NCBI RefSeq assembly: GCF_963678635.1
Contig: NC_087062.1
Coordinates: 23,642,177 to 23,706,176, forward strand
DNA length: 64,000 bases
Direction of reading: 5' to 3'
Origin: Symsagittifera roscoffensis
Taxonomy: Eukaryota > Xenacoelomorpha > Acoela > Convolutidae
The position numbers and the translations under genes are program-made. Shown here in pieces: positions 21,893 to 36,481 of the stretch (positions are counted from its first letter, which is position 1; each line of letters starts with the position of its first letter). Under the pieces are notes generated by a model. It was given only the letters and a program-made list of their open reading frames with translations, searched no databases and was not told the DNA's origin.

Positions 21893-24800
21893 ATGAGCCA
21901 CACTCAAAGTGACGAAAGTCCAAATGAAGAAGCAGTTTTTCCCTTTCTTATAGATTCACTCGATGATAGAGGACAAACACGATTTTGTAAGAACTTGCTC
22001 GTAAATTTGTTTGAACCAGGAATTAGCCCATGCAAAGCAAAATTCCCAGATGTAAAAATCAAAAGAAAAAATATTGAACATTATTTGAAGGACATATGTA
22101 ATCTAACACAACAATATGGAATCTACACCATAGAATTCAGCACACCAAATACAGCCCATCGTAAATATGTAATTCAAACAGACGATATTGAACTAGAATT
22201 TTCAAAAGTATTCATAGAATATATCAAAAGCATACAAAATCATAATTCACAAAGAACAAACTCCATATTCACTAACGAAGTTTTTGCAGTAATATATAGT
22301 TATATATCTGTATTAGAAAAAACAGAAGTTCAAAGTATATCACGGACCGAAACATCAAAACATACTAAAGTACGAAATGAAATCACAGTATTTTCAACAT
22401 TTCTACATATAATTTGCGGAAATTTCACTAAAGAAGATGTTTCACAAAATACTATACATGATTTACAAAAGATTTTAGCATAGTTTATAATTGATTATTT
22501 CACCCACAATTTAGATTTAATTTCACAAGCAAGAAAAATTTTCAGACCTCAAAATACCTATGATGACACTGTTCTTTCAGAACAATCAGATTACGTTTGG
22601 GACCCTGACTGGTCTCATTCAGCATTTCTGATTATTCCACAAGATATCTCGAGTCAAGCAATAAGTACAATATCTTTCCACAGGGATTATGTAAAAGTAA
22701 TACCATTAACCATTGACGCAACACCATTAAATTATAATACATTTTAACCTGATACACGAAATAACAGCTTAAATTCAACAGTCATACATAATGAAAATCT
22801 CAATGGAACCTTAGACAACAAGATATTCAAACACCATCACACTTCATAAAGGAAGAAATTGTCCAAACAACAGCAACAACTACACAACAAAGTATTTCAC
22901 TAATACACCCTAATCTGACAACATCAAGAAATACAAATAAATCACTAACACAGGTAACCTTACAATCAACAGTTAAACCTTCGGTTGCTCCAAAATATTC
23001 ACATATGGACTATCAAACATATAGACCAATGACAATACCGTTAAAAACACGAAAACCATTCACAAGAAACACTTTTGCAGATCACAATTATAATTATGCT
23101 CACCAAACAAAAAACAATCAACCTCCCCGAAACAACACACTAAATTTAAATCACGTATGTTCCCATTAATGGGATAACCCAAAAACATCGACCAATTCAG
23201 TAAATTTTCCAGATAATCCACAACCAACACAGGATTATACTGAAAATTACCCATTTTTTCAACAAAATAAAAACAAAAAATTATACACCATATAACACAA
23301 ACTATTTATCATCTGATGATGATGATTATCATCAACCAGATATTTTTGCACCATATACTAAAGAATATCGCACACAGAGACCGCGACAATCTTAACCATC
23401 TCAAAATATGAAAATTTACCCACAAAACCCAACAAATATACAAAATCCACAACAAATGCATATACAAAACCCATTTAACACACAATCTTTTCAACCAATA
23501 CAACCACAAAACCCAATGTTAAGGCATTCTTATCAACCAATTCAAATGCAAAATGAAATACCGCTTCCATATTACCTTCAGCAACATGAAATCACAAAAA
23601 ATCAACTTTCAAAATTTTCACAAATGCCAAATGCCGCAGAATCACTACAGATGACTATGAATCCATACCTCATGGGTGGATCATCAATAACATCGAATAA
23701 ACCATTAATGGTATTCACAGGAACAGACCCTGAATATTCTGTAGAAGATTATTTAAATGCAGTAACAGCAAATTTAATTTTAAATATAGGACCCGAACCA
23801 ATTAATACGCCACTACATCAAAATTGGATACATAGACGCACAGCATTATTACAAACAACCCTAGATGTCGCAGCTCAAAAATGGTTTTCAGTATTACCCA
23901 TAGAAATAAAATCAGACTGGAAAAGATTCCCACAAAAATTTTCAAAATTGTTTGATTCTGAAAGAAACAAACAACATCAAAGAGTTTTATGCAACGAAAT
24001 CCGCAGATTACCAAATGAAACAATTAAACAATTAGCAGTACGAATCGAAACACTAGTTCGAAAGCATATTCACTCAATACACATGATTACAAAAACACAA
24101 AAATGACAGAAATTTTAATGATGACCTTAACACCTCAATTAAGGAAAATAGCTATAAAAACGAGAGCATCTCATCCTTCCGCAATTCGAGAACCAGATTT
24201 AGATTTTCGAAAATTAGTAGATAAACTAGAAAAAGCAGAAATCACAATGAAACTCGAGGAAACAGAAAATCTAAAACTACAATATGTTGATCGGATTGAA
24301 ACAAATACTACACATATAAATAAAATACAAGAATCAGACACAGACCTGATTGAAAAAATCACTGAAATACTAAATATCTACGAAAAACATCCAAACTTTA
24401 AAGGCAAATCATCTTTCAAAAAATGGTGTAATTTTTGCGACGATACGGACACAGTATTTCCGAATGTAGACAAAAACAACAAGACAATCAAAATAAACCT
24501 CAAAAGCACAAAGAACCAAATAAATCATTCTATCAATACATGAAAAAAGACCAGAATCTACCAAACAAAAATATATATAGTAATAACAGATCAGGAAAAC
24601 CACTTCCAAGCAACTCAAATCACACAAGAAATCAATCACCATATAACTCAAGTTATAGAGGTAGATCACCCGAACGAGGAAATACACGAAATTTCTCAAA
24701 AAGTAGATATAACCGATCGAATAGCCAAAATAACCAAAAAAAAACAATTCACGATCGAACTCCAATACAACAAAATTTGTTTCTGGATCCAGTTCCCAAT

Positions 24801-26017
24801 CAAACCCAAGGAAAAGACACTTTTCCAATAATCAATCACGAAACTCATCATACAACAGAAATAGAACCTATTCACATAATAGAAATAGAAGTTCTTCAAA
24901 CAATCGAAATCAGAATTACCCAAACAATAGATCACGGAATAATTCATATATTAGATCAAACTATCAGAGATCAAACGATTTTTTATCAAAACAGATCACA
25001 AAATAATTCACAAAATTGAAACTCAAGTTACAATAATCGATACAGAAATTGTTCCCAGTTACCACATAGGAATAATAACCGCTATCCCAATTCTAAACAT
25101 TGATACAGAAGTAGCACACCAAAACATCAAAGACACATTAATCAAGTGCAAACAAATGAAGAAATAACTTCAGACCCCCCAGGTATTTATGACACAGGAA
25201 GTAACGAATTACAACTAAACCATATAAATTGTGAATAATCAGATACAGAAAGTGATACAGATAATACCATCTCTGTAAATATGATAACAGTCGAAAACGA
25301 CTATGAATCTATCATATATGAACAACCTTTTACTTCACATATATATGAAAATCAATTGGAACTCCTTCACAATTACTATATTGGACCCATTGATAATACA
25401 CAAACTACACAAGAAGTGAACGGAATTAATACGGTAATTAAACCCGATAAAAAAGACGAAATTCCATGCTCAAAGACAAAAAATATTTATCAAAATATAC
25501 AAAAAGAACAACCACGAGAAAAAAATTGGACAATTCCATTTCTCTTAGAAAGCCCAAGAAACAAAGAATTTCAACCACCAGATCTTGAAATTGATTTTTT
25601 AATTGACTCAGGAGCAGAATCAAATATAATTAATATTCCCACAAGGAATGAAATCAAAACATTGCATCCAAACTTAACACCTCTTGATACCTCTAGTAAA
25701 TTAGCAACAGCACAAGGATCAACATTAGTAAATTATGGAAAATCTAATTATTCCTTCTTCCCACGAGAACAATGGAACAAAACAAAATTTTAAACAAACC
25801 ATTTAAACAAACATTTCATATTACTGATATTAAACACAATGTCATTGGCATACCATTTATATCTAAATATATACCAACAATCAACATCCTAAATAGTAAG
25901 ATCCATATCAAAGATAAATACACAAAAACAAAAAATACAGCCCTAACATTCTTCCAAAGATTAAACAAACAACCACCATTCTTTTCAAAATTTTATCCCA
26001 TTTACAATCTTAAGTAA
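21893..26017 (+). pseudogene. Gag and protease region of gag-pol, copy A (broken)
   Basis: ATG 21893 corresponds to the gag-pol start of copy B. The frame stops at 22481-22483. Further pieces are open at 23408-24106 (Gag core), 24103-24543, 24435-25019, 25281-25793 (aspartic protease, LIDSGAESNII at about 25603-25635) and 25772-26017. Frameshifts near 24070 and 24440 destroy the Gag C-terminus and the zinc knuckle, and the Asn/Arg/Ser-rich tract lies in a shifted frame. The LIDSGA active site itself is unchanged. Sequence corresponding to RT is missing immediately downstream. Confidence 0.85.
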
Positions 26018-28772
26018 ATATGTTTACAAAATGCAATTATACTTAAGACCCTTCTATAATATCCTCAGACAACAAAAAAATTTTGAATGGACCACTGAAC
26101 ATCAAACACGATTTGAAGAAATTAAAAAACTTTCAACTGAACAAAATTCAAGCACAATTCCAAATCCAATTCAACCATTCTATGCAATGTGCGATGCTTC
26201 AAATTTTGGCATCGGCGCAGCATTGCTACAATCACATAGTGGAACAAACAAAATGAACATTATATCAGCAAATTCACGATTATTCACTCAAGCAGAGCTA
26301 CGACTCTCAACTCTAATGAGAGAATGTACAGCTATAATTTATACACTTACAGAATATGAATTTCTGATACTTGGATCCAAACAACCAACAGTTCTATTCA
26401 CAGATCACAAACCAATTATATTTCTCTTTACACAAAAGTCAAATCCAAATCATAGAGTTTATAGATTTCAACTAATTCTAATGAAATTTCCAAATCTACA
26501 TATAGTTTGGACAGCAGGAAAAAACCTTGCGTTGAGAGATACATTAAGTCGAAATACGCCACCTGAATTACTCACAAGAAAAACTACATTTGAAATACCA
26601 CAAAATATTAAATTTTATCTCGCAAAAGATGAAACATCACCCCAACTAGAAAATCAAATATGCAGTAAAAACTGATATTGATCAATCACAGATAAATAAC
26701 CCACAACATTTTCCACTCTACTTAGATTGCCAGAATAATCACTACGAAATTGATTTACTAGGCAGATCAACTTTTAAACCAATTCCATACTCACAATGGA
26801 TAAAAATAACACTCAACAAAAAAGAATAAAACAACACTCGCATAAAAAAGACCTTTTCCCATTAATTGAAAAAGAAGATTTATCCGATAAAATAAATTTA
26901 TCAGGACCGCAAACAAACGATTCAAAATACACAATAAATCAAGTTTTTGACCTCCATGACCCACTTGACACAATTCCCCTATCAAAACTAGAAATTGACA
27001 ATATTTTTCTCCCCCCAACAGATAAAGTTACACTTGAACTTTTAAAACAATATCAAAATCTCGACGCAGTAATTAGACAACTTAAATCATGGCACAAATA
27101 CAAAACTAAGCCCGTAAAAGCAGATACCACAATTTTAGGAAATAAAACACTCCTCCGATATTTCCGAAAATTTAAAAACACAAGAATAAATGAAAATTTA
27201 AATCTTTTAGAATATCAATTAATTGATTCCAAAGTTCCTTGTCTTCCTTTAAGTATGATATAATAGCTTTTAACATCTCAAATACACAAAATACTAAAGG
27301 ACACTCCGGATCAGAAAAAACATACTCGAACTTTACACAAAATTTTTATTTCCCAAATGCACCAATTTGGATAAAAGTATTATGCAATGATTGTATAATA
27401 TGTCAATTGAACAAACCTTATCCAAATCAAAAACAAATAGCACAAAAACAAGATTTTAAAGGACAAAGTTTATATTTTAACCATCGCATTTCATTCGATG
27501 CAAAAGGACCAATTTCACCATCTTCTGAAGGAAACTCCATCATTATGGTCATTGTTGACGCATTCACACATTATGTAACACTCAACCCAGTACCACATTG
27601 TAATGCTTTTTATGCTTACACGACGCTTTATGAGCATTGGATAGCTAAATTCGGATTACCCGAAATCTTAGTTACATACAACGGTACAGAAGTCATAAAT
27701 AATGAAATCATCACACTATGCCACTTATATAACATCAAACATAAACCACGTACATCTCATGCACCTTGGACAAACGGTTTAGTCGAAGGTATGAACCGTT
27801 CACTACAAGAATATCTCCGATGTATCATAAATGGAAATGATACAAAATACACAGAATGGTCAGCAGATGTAAAATAATTTCCCTTAGCATACAATTCATA
27901 AATCACGACAACTTTAGGAATGTCACCATACGAAATGGTTTTTAATCAAAAGCCACGTAAACCAATTATGTTTACCGCAAATTCAAAAACGCACAAGGTT
28001 ATTGCCAACCAAATGAAGACTCAGTTTGTTATAACCTACATTTACACACACATGATGAAGATCATTTTCATCACCCACAAATTCTTAAATTAGCCTCCGG
28101 CACACACACCGAACGGATTTTAAATAGAGATAAAAAAACACAATGAAATTTACCAAAAAGTAACAGAGAAATTGTTACAAAGGCAAAACATTGACGATCA
28201 AATTAATTCACGCTTTACACCAGCTACAGATTTAAAAATTGGAACATTTGTCTTAATTACTAACTTTAATATGCAAAAAAGAATCTCTAAAAAATTCCAA
28301 CCCCTTCGAAAAGGACCATACCAAATAATTGCCAAACCTACTGACGTAACGTATAAATTTACAGATCCAACTAAAAAAGAAATTGTTCAACATCGTAACA
28401 ATCTATTACCCTATTACCCAAAACAATACGCACTACGCGAATTAACTCAATTATATTCTTTCACAAGTTTAAAAGTTATTCAAAATCATCCACACACAGA
28501 AAAAGAAATAGATGAACAACACAACGTTCATCATGAAAATCAAAATCAAACACAAACCAAAGCTAAAAACTATCAAAAAATACCAGACCCAAAAATACCT
28601 CAAAAAGAAAAAAAAACAAGACAATGATAGAAAAATTTTGCCACAAGAACAAGTAGAAAAATCAGAACATAGAGAATCATCACGACTTAGAAATCAACCA
28701 CGTAAAAACTACAAAACATTCATCCTTCCATCTAAAATATTAAAGAAAGTTGAATTTGAAAAACAACTTTGA
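26018..28772 (+). pseudogene. RNase H and integrase region of gag-pol, copy A (broken)
   Basis: It begins at the very end of RT (after the deletion) and keeps RNase H in one open piece (to 26675), with CDAS and FTDHKPI motifs. The first RNase H/integrase stop of copy B is absent here. The integrase core lies in 27239-27877. Its second catalytic Asp is replaced: the codon at 27677-27679 reads Tyr (VTYNGTE). TAA 27875-27877 and a further TAA close by stop the frame just after the core. The GPY/F module survives at 28172-28627, with the C-terminal end in a shifted frame to 28772. Confidence 0.85.
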
Positions 28773-28964
28773 TTTTAAATTAAATAATTGCACCGCTGGA
28801 TCATTTTGAACTTTCATTTTTCAAGATAAATTGCTGACAAATACGCAACAATTCTAGTTCAGATTCAACCAATAGAATTCACTTAAATCCGTCACCTTCT
28901 ATATCTCTAACACCAACCCATTAGCCGAAAGATATTAAAACCCAAGGCATATCTATAACTATAA

Positions 28965-30092
28965 CTCTACAACCTCCAGCCTAACCAACAACCACAAAAT
29001 CAGTCTTCACCGACATCATCCCAAGAAAACCCAGCAATACCCACAACTACCCAAAACCCCCAAACATCCACACGAATTTCTCTTCAAGATAATCCATACA
29101 CTTTTGAAGAACGACATGCTCGCTTATCCGAACCATTAGAACCAGTTCAGCGACAGGCACCTCTAAGTGAACCAACATTTAATTTGTACCCCACATTACC
29201 ACAAGAATTAAGCAGAATAAGAAACATTAGTCAAAACCAAAATACAGTCGAAATAAATAGACAAATTATACATCCGCGAAGAAATAGAAGTTTTCAAACC
29301 CCTAGAGTTCATTTTGATATACCCCAATCACCAACAGCAACTTCTTCAGAAATTTCAAGTAGTAAATTGCCTGATACTCCCACACTACTTTCACAAAAGA
29401 GCACCTCAAATATACCCTCAGATTACTTAGGTTCAACACCAACATCTGAACAAATACGTGAAAATCCCTTTAACCCCCCCCCCAATCCCACAGCACGACT
29501 ACCATATTGGGCAACACACTCATATACACAAGGTGAACCAAACTTAGTGAATGATCCAATAGATATTTCTACGGATACAACACTATCATCACTACCAGAA
29601 ACATTATCACTACCGTCAACACCATCATTAAGTCAAATTTCACCGACGCTTTTCCCTTTAAATTTTCCAAATAACCTCGACGCTAGATATCGAGAACAAT
29701 CATCAACAAATATCCCTTTACGACTAGACTGGAATACATTCGTAGCACCCCCATCATTATTTGGACAACATCAAGATAGTAACCGACCCCACAGTTGGGC
29801 ACTTAACAGACTACAATATAGACAAGATATCCACGAAGATATTCGCGAACACAATATTCAAATACTTCAACAAAATAGTCTCCAATTAGATTTCGAAATC
29901 ACGATCGAAATTAACAATATTGTTCAACGTCCCTACCCATTAAATCCACCAAATATAACAGCTCAGTCGCTACCACCACCATTTAAAACAACTGAAGTCA
30001 TATATAAATACGATAGATTTACAAAGAACACAATTGGTTACATCACATTTTATAACCCATACTCAGGATTATCATACGTATGTATATTCTAA
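28965..30092 (+). CDS. ATG-less open frame, copy A homologue (375 codons, unknown)
   Basis: An open frame from 28965 to the TAA at 30090-30092 containing no ATG codon at all, matching the ATG-less frame of copy B over its whole length. The N-terminal two thirds are rich in Pro, Ser, Thr, Gln and Asn. The C-terminal ~140 residues (from NLDARYREQ) are the most conserved. It overlaps the start of the envelope gene by 13 nt. That it stays open in an otherwise ruined copy may be chance or selection in a recent ancestor. If expressed, the initiator Met must come from elsewhere, most simply by splicing. Confidence 0.55.
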   Translation, partial: LYNLQPNQQPQNQSSPTSSQENPAIPTTTQNPQTSTRISLQDNPYTFEERHARLSEPLEPVQRQAPLSEPTFNLYPTLPQELSRIRNISQNQNTVEINRQIIHPRRNRSFQTPRVHFDIPQSPTATSSEISSSKLPDTPTLLSQKSTSNIPSDYLGSTPTSEQIRENPFNPPPNPTARLPYWATHSYTQGEPNLVNDPIDISTDTTLSSLPETLSLPSTPSLSQISPTLFPLNFPNNLDARYREQSSTNIPLRLDWNTFVAPPSLFGQHQDSNRPHSWALNRLQYRQDIHEDIREHNIQILQQNSLQLDFEITIEINNIVQRPYPLNPPNITAQSLPPPFKTTEVIYKYDRFTKNTIGYITFYNPYSGLSYVCIF

Positions 30093-32661
30093 AAATATTA
30101 ACATTTCAACACATCTTTTTTCTAATATTTTCCGACCAAAACACAAATCCTTCTCCTCGCACAGGACCCCAGGATTTATTGGTAACACACTACGATTGTG
30201 AAGAAAACGAACAAAAAACACTACACAAATATGCAATAAATCCAGTATCACAATGCGAAACAGAACCACAAGCTATAGAAACTACAAATGTAATAGCAAC
30301 CTTGTATTCAAAAGCCCGAACAAGAACAATCACAGGATATAAATTTACAGCAACATTTTCCGAAAACAAAGTACACTGTTCACAAGTTTCCAATGGAAAT
30401 AAGAACCGACTTGATCACGAATCATTCTATCAAAGTAATATAGAACCATTTTTACACCTAAACCCCGATGATTGTAAAAACGAACTACTCAGACTGAACA
30501 TCACAAGAAACAGAAACACAGACAGGAAAATAGTAAATTTCCAAGACTTTGCCGATTCTGTACATCAAGCACAACTTGAACGATATCAAGGACATATAAA
30601 ATTAGACGAAAAATACCAATACCGATAAACACTGGATACCACATATTGAAATAAATGACCCCTCAAACTGCAAAGCAGACACAAAAAATAAAGGATATCA
30701 AGAAATAATGTTTTTCGATTGGAAATTACAACTCGAAAAAGTACAACTCACACGAGATTTATCTGATAACACAATGATCTATCAAGGAATTAGATTACCT
30801 TGCAAAAATGATCAAGGTTATTGTGACCCCACATCAAGGACTCAAGCAACATTTGTTTGGTTTCCCGAAGATACGTGCACAACATTCCAAGTAGCAAAAA
30901 TACACGCTCGAAAGATAATATTTCATGAAAAATATTTTATAGAATCAATTCCATACGAACAAGTAAACCCATCCCGAAAACAAAGTAATGATTTTAGAAA
31001 TATTCATGATATAGAAAATAAATTAACACGTTTCCAAATATATCAAGAAACAGAAATTGCATGCAAATACAGAAACCCACTTTATAAAACACAATATTCT
31101 GAAATACTTGTCGAATACGAAAAAGGTTTCGACATGACCACTGGAAAACAAAATTTGACCCTTATGCTACAAGTCATCCTCTAAATGAAGGAACATCATA
31201 CATACCAGTTAACTTTCAAAAAAGCACAGGTCAACCTGGTGGAAAACTAAAGCCCCATGACAGTAGAAGTACACGTTTACAAGAACTATCACTAATGAAT
31301 AACACCTACTTCGGTAATATCCATTATGTTATTCACTTAGATATGAAGTTAGACTACACAATTAGTCGAATTTTTCAAGAAATGTCACTCTCCGTATTAG
31401 AAACACTTCACCAACTATGCGAATTGGAAAGGACACAAATCCTATAATCACTCGCACTAGCAGTACTAAAAGTACCCTACGCAGGATACTTATTATCAGG
31501 AAAAAGATCAAATTTTCTAGACTACGAAGGAAATATTTTGTGGTTTTATACTTGTACCAAAAAATTATCACCACTATATGTTTTTGAAGACAAACGATGT
31601 TATAAAAGAATCCCTATATTCTATAAAAAATAAAGTACATTTTGTCGACACTTTCAAGACGAACTTATTTTTTGGATACCGCAGTCCCATGTGGATCAAA
31701 AAATAGCCACACTGTAGTACAATTGAATCCTGATGAAGATAAATACTATCTCCTTACACCATACGCTACATTAATGCAATCACTCAAAAAACTTTCACCC
31801 GAAATCATCAGAGCTATTGTTCGTAATCCAAATATTGATTTACAATCAATTGGAATATATTCTAAATCAGATATCCAACATCACATTAGAACACAACAAT
31901 TTCAGGAATTATTATCACAAATGGACACAATACAAAGACAATCAATTGACCAGAATTTAAGAAAACTTGCCGAAACCGCAGGATTCGCAGATATTTATAC
32001 ACAAGTCAATAGCGGATATTTTAAAGACATTAAAGACTACATATATTTAAACGAAGAAAAACACAGACCACAAGATATTTCACCTATAAATATTTTCAGT
32101 TTTGTCAACCTAAAGAACGAAATTCTAGCTTTTCTAGGATGGCCCTATTACATGTTAGAAAAATTAACTATTTTATACGCCATGTTTAATTTTATAGGAT
32201 TTCTTTTCTCACTCTTAAAACAAATCTATAACACATGCGCTATACACACACAAGTAAACAGACAAGCAAGTGTAGCACGTATACTATTTGCAGGATTTTT
32301 AGGGTTTTTTTCATCATCAATAAACAAAACACTTCTAGATGCACAAATAAAAGAGTATAACACGAAAATATCCACATGACAAAACAATTACGACGAAGAA
32401 CACAATAAGATAGAGATAACACCTACCGCACCACAGTTGTCACCCCTACCACAAAATCATTCATTATCATTAGTTCCCCGTAATTTTCGAAACCTAGCAA
32501 TCACAAATACTCCAAATTCTTGACCAAACATAACACAAAGCTCCATTCAACATATAATGACACATCATTCACAAAATGATAATACATACGAACAAATTAT
32601 AAAACAACCCCACACCACCACTTTTCAGTCTCAACATAATCATTTTTTTAGCCCACGATGA
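30080..32661 (+). pseudogene. Envelope glycoprotein, copy A (broken)
   Basis: Homologous to the 867-aa copy B envelope from its signal peptide to its last codon. It is open in three different frames (30080-30628, 30708-31184, 31642-32379), which implies at least two frameshifts, a ~37-bp deletion near 30628 and several stops, including TAA at 31445-31447 and TGA near 32379. A four-residue insertion relative to copy B lies near 30813. The junction with the next gene is the same ATGA (32658-32661). Confidence 0.85.
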
Positions 32662-34467
32662 GCCGACAACTTGAATCCCTCCATCGCTCAAATTCCCACC
32701 CAGTCAACCTCCAAACTCAAATCCCAATAATTCCACTTTTTGCTTTCCGACCACGCGATTTTCCGATTATTAATATATCATCAAGCACGAATTCTGATAC
32801 TAACTCAGATATTTCAGTTTTTTATTCTATCTCACAATTTAAAAACCCTAATGTAGAAACCCCCGACGAATTTGCAGACTCCGAACCATCTCCCTCTAAT
32901 TATACCCAGACCAACTCCTCAGTTTTTTCAAAACCCTCTTTTCAACCAATTCCATCTAATAATCCACTCCCATCCATTTCCACTCCTTCTTATGCTTCCC
33001 AAGTGACCCCAACCTATTCTCCACTTCGTTCCGACAGATCAAATAATAATTCCCCAGATACCCCCCAAATTTCCCAGGAGCTCGATAACTTTATAACTTC
33101 ACAACAACAATTAATACACCCCAACACCCTTACAATACATCAACTATCATCCACAATAACATCCTCAAATCCACCTACTCCCACACCCTCCTCAGCTTAC
33201 ACTCCATTATTAGCACAATCATCCACATCCACCGAAACACCTACAAGCACTCACAGAGCTTATCGCACTTTTAAACGAAAATTTAAAAATAACCCTTTCC
33301 CAACCAAACCCGGAACAGCCCGCGAATATATCAATCACCCAGAACACACAAACACAAAAAATTTTCTCGAAATCACCTAACACTCATTTCCGCAATACAC
33401 GTTAAACACACCTAACGATACTAATGACACACGCAATTTTGTAGATGATAATGTTTAAATGCCAAAACTTCATTGGACAGCTTATTATAATTTTACTAAC
33501 CCCCTTTGCCTACCACCAGCAAATAATCATGACAGCATAGAAAAGAACAAAAACGTGTTATATAGACTCACCACAACACTAACACCTCGACAATTTACTT
33601 ACGTTGGATATAAAAAGTTACTAAAAACATTCACTGCACCCCGAGCTAACGAATTTGCAATAGAATACTACGATCATAATATCATCCGCACCAATCAAGA
33701 CCAATTTTTAGATGAAGAGCGCTTCGCAAACCCGCAATCAACAGAAAAATTTTTCTTCAAAACATCATACGTATTCACACTTGACATTTTTGATAGAAAG
33801 AATGACCACATTATTTCAGAATCACTAGCTGATATTCAAGCATACGAGAGCTTCTCTTATAAATTTCAGTTGTTTTCACTAACCTTTCACTTTCTTTCAC
33901 CACAGGAACGCGATTTGCACTGTTCCCACGATATTATGTTGCGCACTAAACAAACCCACACATATACATACTATCGTTTTATACAAAATCATTTTGATTT
34001 GCACACCCCATCAAGACAACCTTACCATCGTTTTCAGTTTCTTAACTCAAAACACGTCACCATTTTTCCTTAATTTTACATATTGCATCAAAGATACTAA
34101 CCTCCACGGCATCCTCCGCAACTATGACCCAGTTACCCAAATGTATATATTCTGTCCCATCACGAAGACCTTCAATGCCGAAGAATCCAGACCCTTCCTT
34201 ATCCCGCATGAATTTATCCAGCCTATTGAAATACCCATATTAGAATTCATTCATAATACTAAATATACTCATAAAATATATAACCTCATTCAAAACACAC
34301 CTTACGAGTTTGCAGTAGGCACCGAAGAACTAAACACCATTAAAGCACTTCAATTGCTTTGGCCACTGCTACAAACTAAAAACATAATACGTATACTAGC
34401 CAAATTACTAACAACATCAGATATGATTCACGACATCTTCCCCCACGGCTTTTTCCCAGAAGATTAA
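32658..34467 (+). pseudogene. Accessory 602-aa protein, copy A (broken)
   Basis: Matches the copy B protein end to end. Stops lie at 33378-33380 and about 33455-33457 (Leu codons in copy B), and a frameshift near 34050 moves the last 140 residues into another frame, which is open to the native stop at 34465-34467. The Ser/Thr/Pro-rich N-terminal third is less conserved than the C-terminal two thirds. Confidence 0.85.
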
Positions 34468-34468
34468 G

Positions 34469-34552
34469 GTAAGTATAATTTGAAATACTCTTAACTAATA
34501 AATTTAAATTAGTACTAACCATTTTTTATCAATAATTGATTTATATTTCTAG
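34469..34552 (+). other. Intron-like segment after the last gene, copy A
   Basis: Starts AAG|GTAAGTA one base after the accessory-gene stop and ends TTATATTTCTAG. It contains TACTAAC at 34513-34519. Its length is 84 nt, the same as the matching segment of copy B. Confidence 0.6.
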
Positions 34553-36072
34553 TCTTCACACCACGATCATCTACAAAACAGAAAAAAAAAACAAATTTGT
34601 TAAATTTTCTTAAAATTCGTTAATTTTTTGCACTAAATAATGTAGTAAAATTCATACCAAATGTAGTAATTTTATTTTAAAATTATTTCACCATGAAGCA
34701 GTAAACTTAGCTACGATGAAAATTTATAATTTTAAAATTCCCCCAAAACGCAGTAAAATTCAAATTCTATGCAATAAATTGATAAAATGAGAAAGCAGTA
34801 CTAACCTTTTCAATATTTTCATTCACTCGCACAAGAATTCTATCCAAACTCGCACAGCTCGCCCACGAAGATTTGTTTAAATAACGATTTTGAGTTTCAA
34901 GCTTTCACTATCAACAACTCTAACACACGATTACAAGTTTCAAACTTTCCTTTAACCCGGTTGGAAAGGAATTATATACTAAACCACTAAACTAACCAAC
35001 GCAGCTTACTAAACACCACAAATCATAAAATAACAGCATGACTAAGAAAAGAAAACCAACGGTACCCAAACCAGATAAACCCAGTTTAAAACTGGATAAT
35101 TTATTCTTTTGTAGCTTATTATAAAGTCTAAGAAAGAAATAATAAAACTCAAAAAAGTCGCAAGACAAACCCATACCAAAAACAATTTGATTTTTGAAAA
35201 AAGGACACAACCAAAGTAACATAAGAAAGACCAACATAAACCCAACATAAAACGTTATCACGTAACAGGACCTCTCAAAGAAACAGCATGAAAACATACT
35301 CCCACTCCTGGCCTAACCCACCAGAGAGGACATTCTTAGCATGCTCTATAGCCGGCCTAACCCACCGCGCTACATCCACGCTTTGTGACCACACTCCTAT
35401 TTTTAGTAAGAGGTACTCAAGGGTGAGTAACTCTTCAAAATAACCGAACTAAAAGAAAACGCTTTTTGCTGAAAACGACTAACTAAATTCATGATTAAAA
35501 AACCCAGTTAACATAATTTGATAAAATGTAAATCATACTTTGCAGTATATAGATCATACACAACAACAAAGACGAACATCCAAAGACTAGATGATTCCAT
35601 AACACTCGAACAAAAGAATTGCTAAAAACAACCGACATGCCGTCCACAATCACAACTCAAAGGATTTAGAGTACGACTTGACTTCGCAGAAAAGGACTTC
35701 ATTGAACTAGAACAATGACCACCTCGATGTTCAAGTATACGTACAGATCCGAGTTACAAGGCATCCCTTCCACACACGATCTTCACGCCATTCCCAGATG
35801 AGTTTGCACACAAAATAAGTTCTCTACATAATACAGAAAAATCTGTCATAGCAAACCATTTTGAGATCGGATTGATTTCATTGGGGATCACAGTCGTTGT
35901 CAAATGACGACGTAACAATTTCCTATCCATAATTCCAGCGTCCTGGAGCGTTCTTCTCCAAGAGGAACCGGACAAGAAAATGATGTTCGCCAAATACCAA
36001 CGTTCATCATCCATCCTTCAAATTGCAGAGAAGAAAGATAGTTCTAAAAAAACTCTGTAAACCCCGGATGGG
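34553..36072 (+). other. 3' untranslated region, copy A
   Basis: Homologous to 54710-56217 of copy B. No frame is conserved with copy B on either strand. It carries the paired GGCCTAACCCACC motif at 35310-35322 and 35354-35366, and ends in GGATGGG directly before the LTR. Confidence 0.7.
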
Positions 36073-36481
36073 TGGAACCTGATCTGAACTACATTTTATT
36101 ATTGGATAAATTGGATATTTTACCACTGTAAAATATTTAATATTAACCAATCATAATCCATCCAACTAACAACCCACTTATTTGTAAGTGCTGAAATTAC
36201 TTGTTATTTTAGCACCAGAGAGATTTGAATTTAACTTAGAAATTAGTTGCCTCTCCAAGAGAACTTCAGCAGTTGCAATAAGCCAGTATACTCTAGATCT
36301 ATTGAGCCTAGCAGAGACTAGTTTAACACCCTGAGACTAGTAGATATAAGAGTAAGATTAGGATCGGTATTAGAATAAGAAGTTGCACGAATCTATCCGG
36401 CCAAAATTAAGATAGCGTGACGAGCAAACGGTGACCCTATCCGAAATTACTCTATGAGTTAACCACATCAGTCACAACTCA
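36073..36481 (+). repeat. 3' LTR, copy A (409 bp)
   Basis: TGGAACC...CAACTCA, with TG...CA ends. Clearly diverged from the copy B LTRs but alignable throughout. The AATAAA of copy B reads AATAAG here. Confidence 0.9.

Larger units (their letters stand above)
20706..36481 (+). mobile_element. Copy A: old, defective copy of the giant retrovirus-like element
   Basis: Collinear with copy B from within the leader to the end of the 3' LTR. It is broken by many stops and indels, a ~1.39-kb deletion of the protease-RT linker and nearly all of RT (junction near 26008), absence of an ~845-bp segment upstream of the ATG-less frame (junction near 28980), and a short deletion in env near 30628. Its 5' LTR is missing or reduced to 19304-19422. 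It can move only in trans, if at all. Confidence 0.92.

Noticed and set aside
35338-35400. Possible tRNA gene (A-box-like word on the minus strand, also at about 55500-55560)
   Set aside because: No B box and no cloverleaf could be drawn; kept only as an observation on the paired motif.
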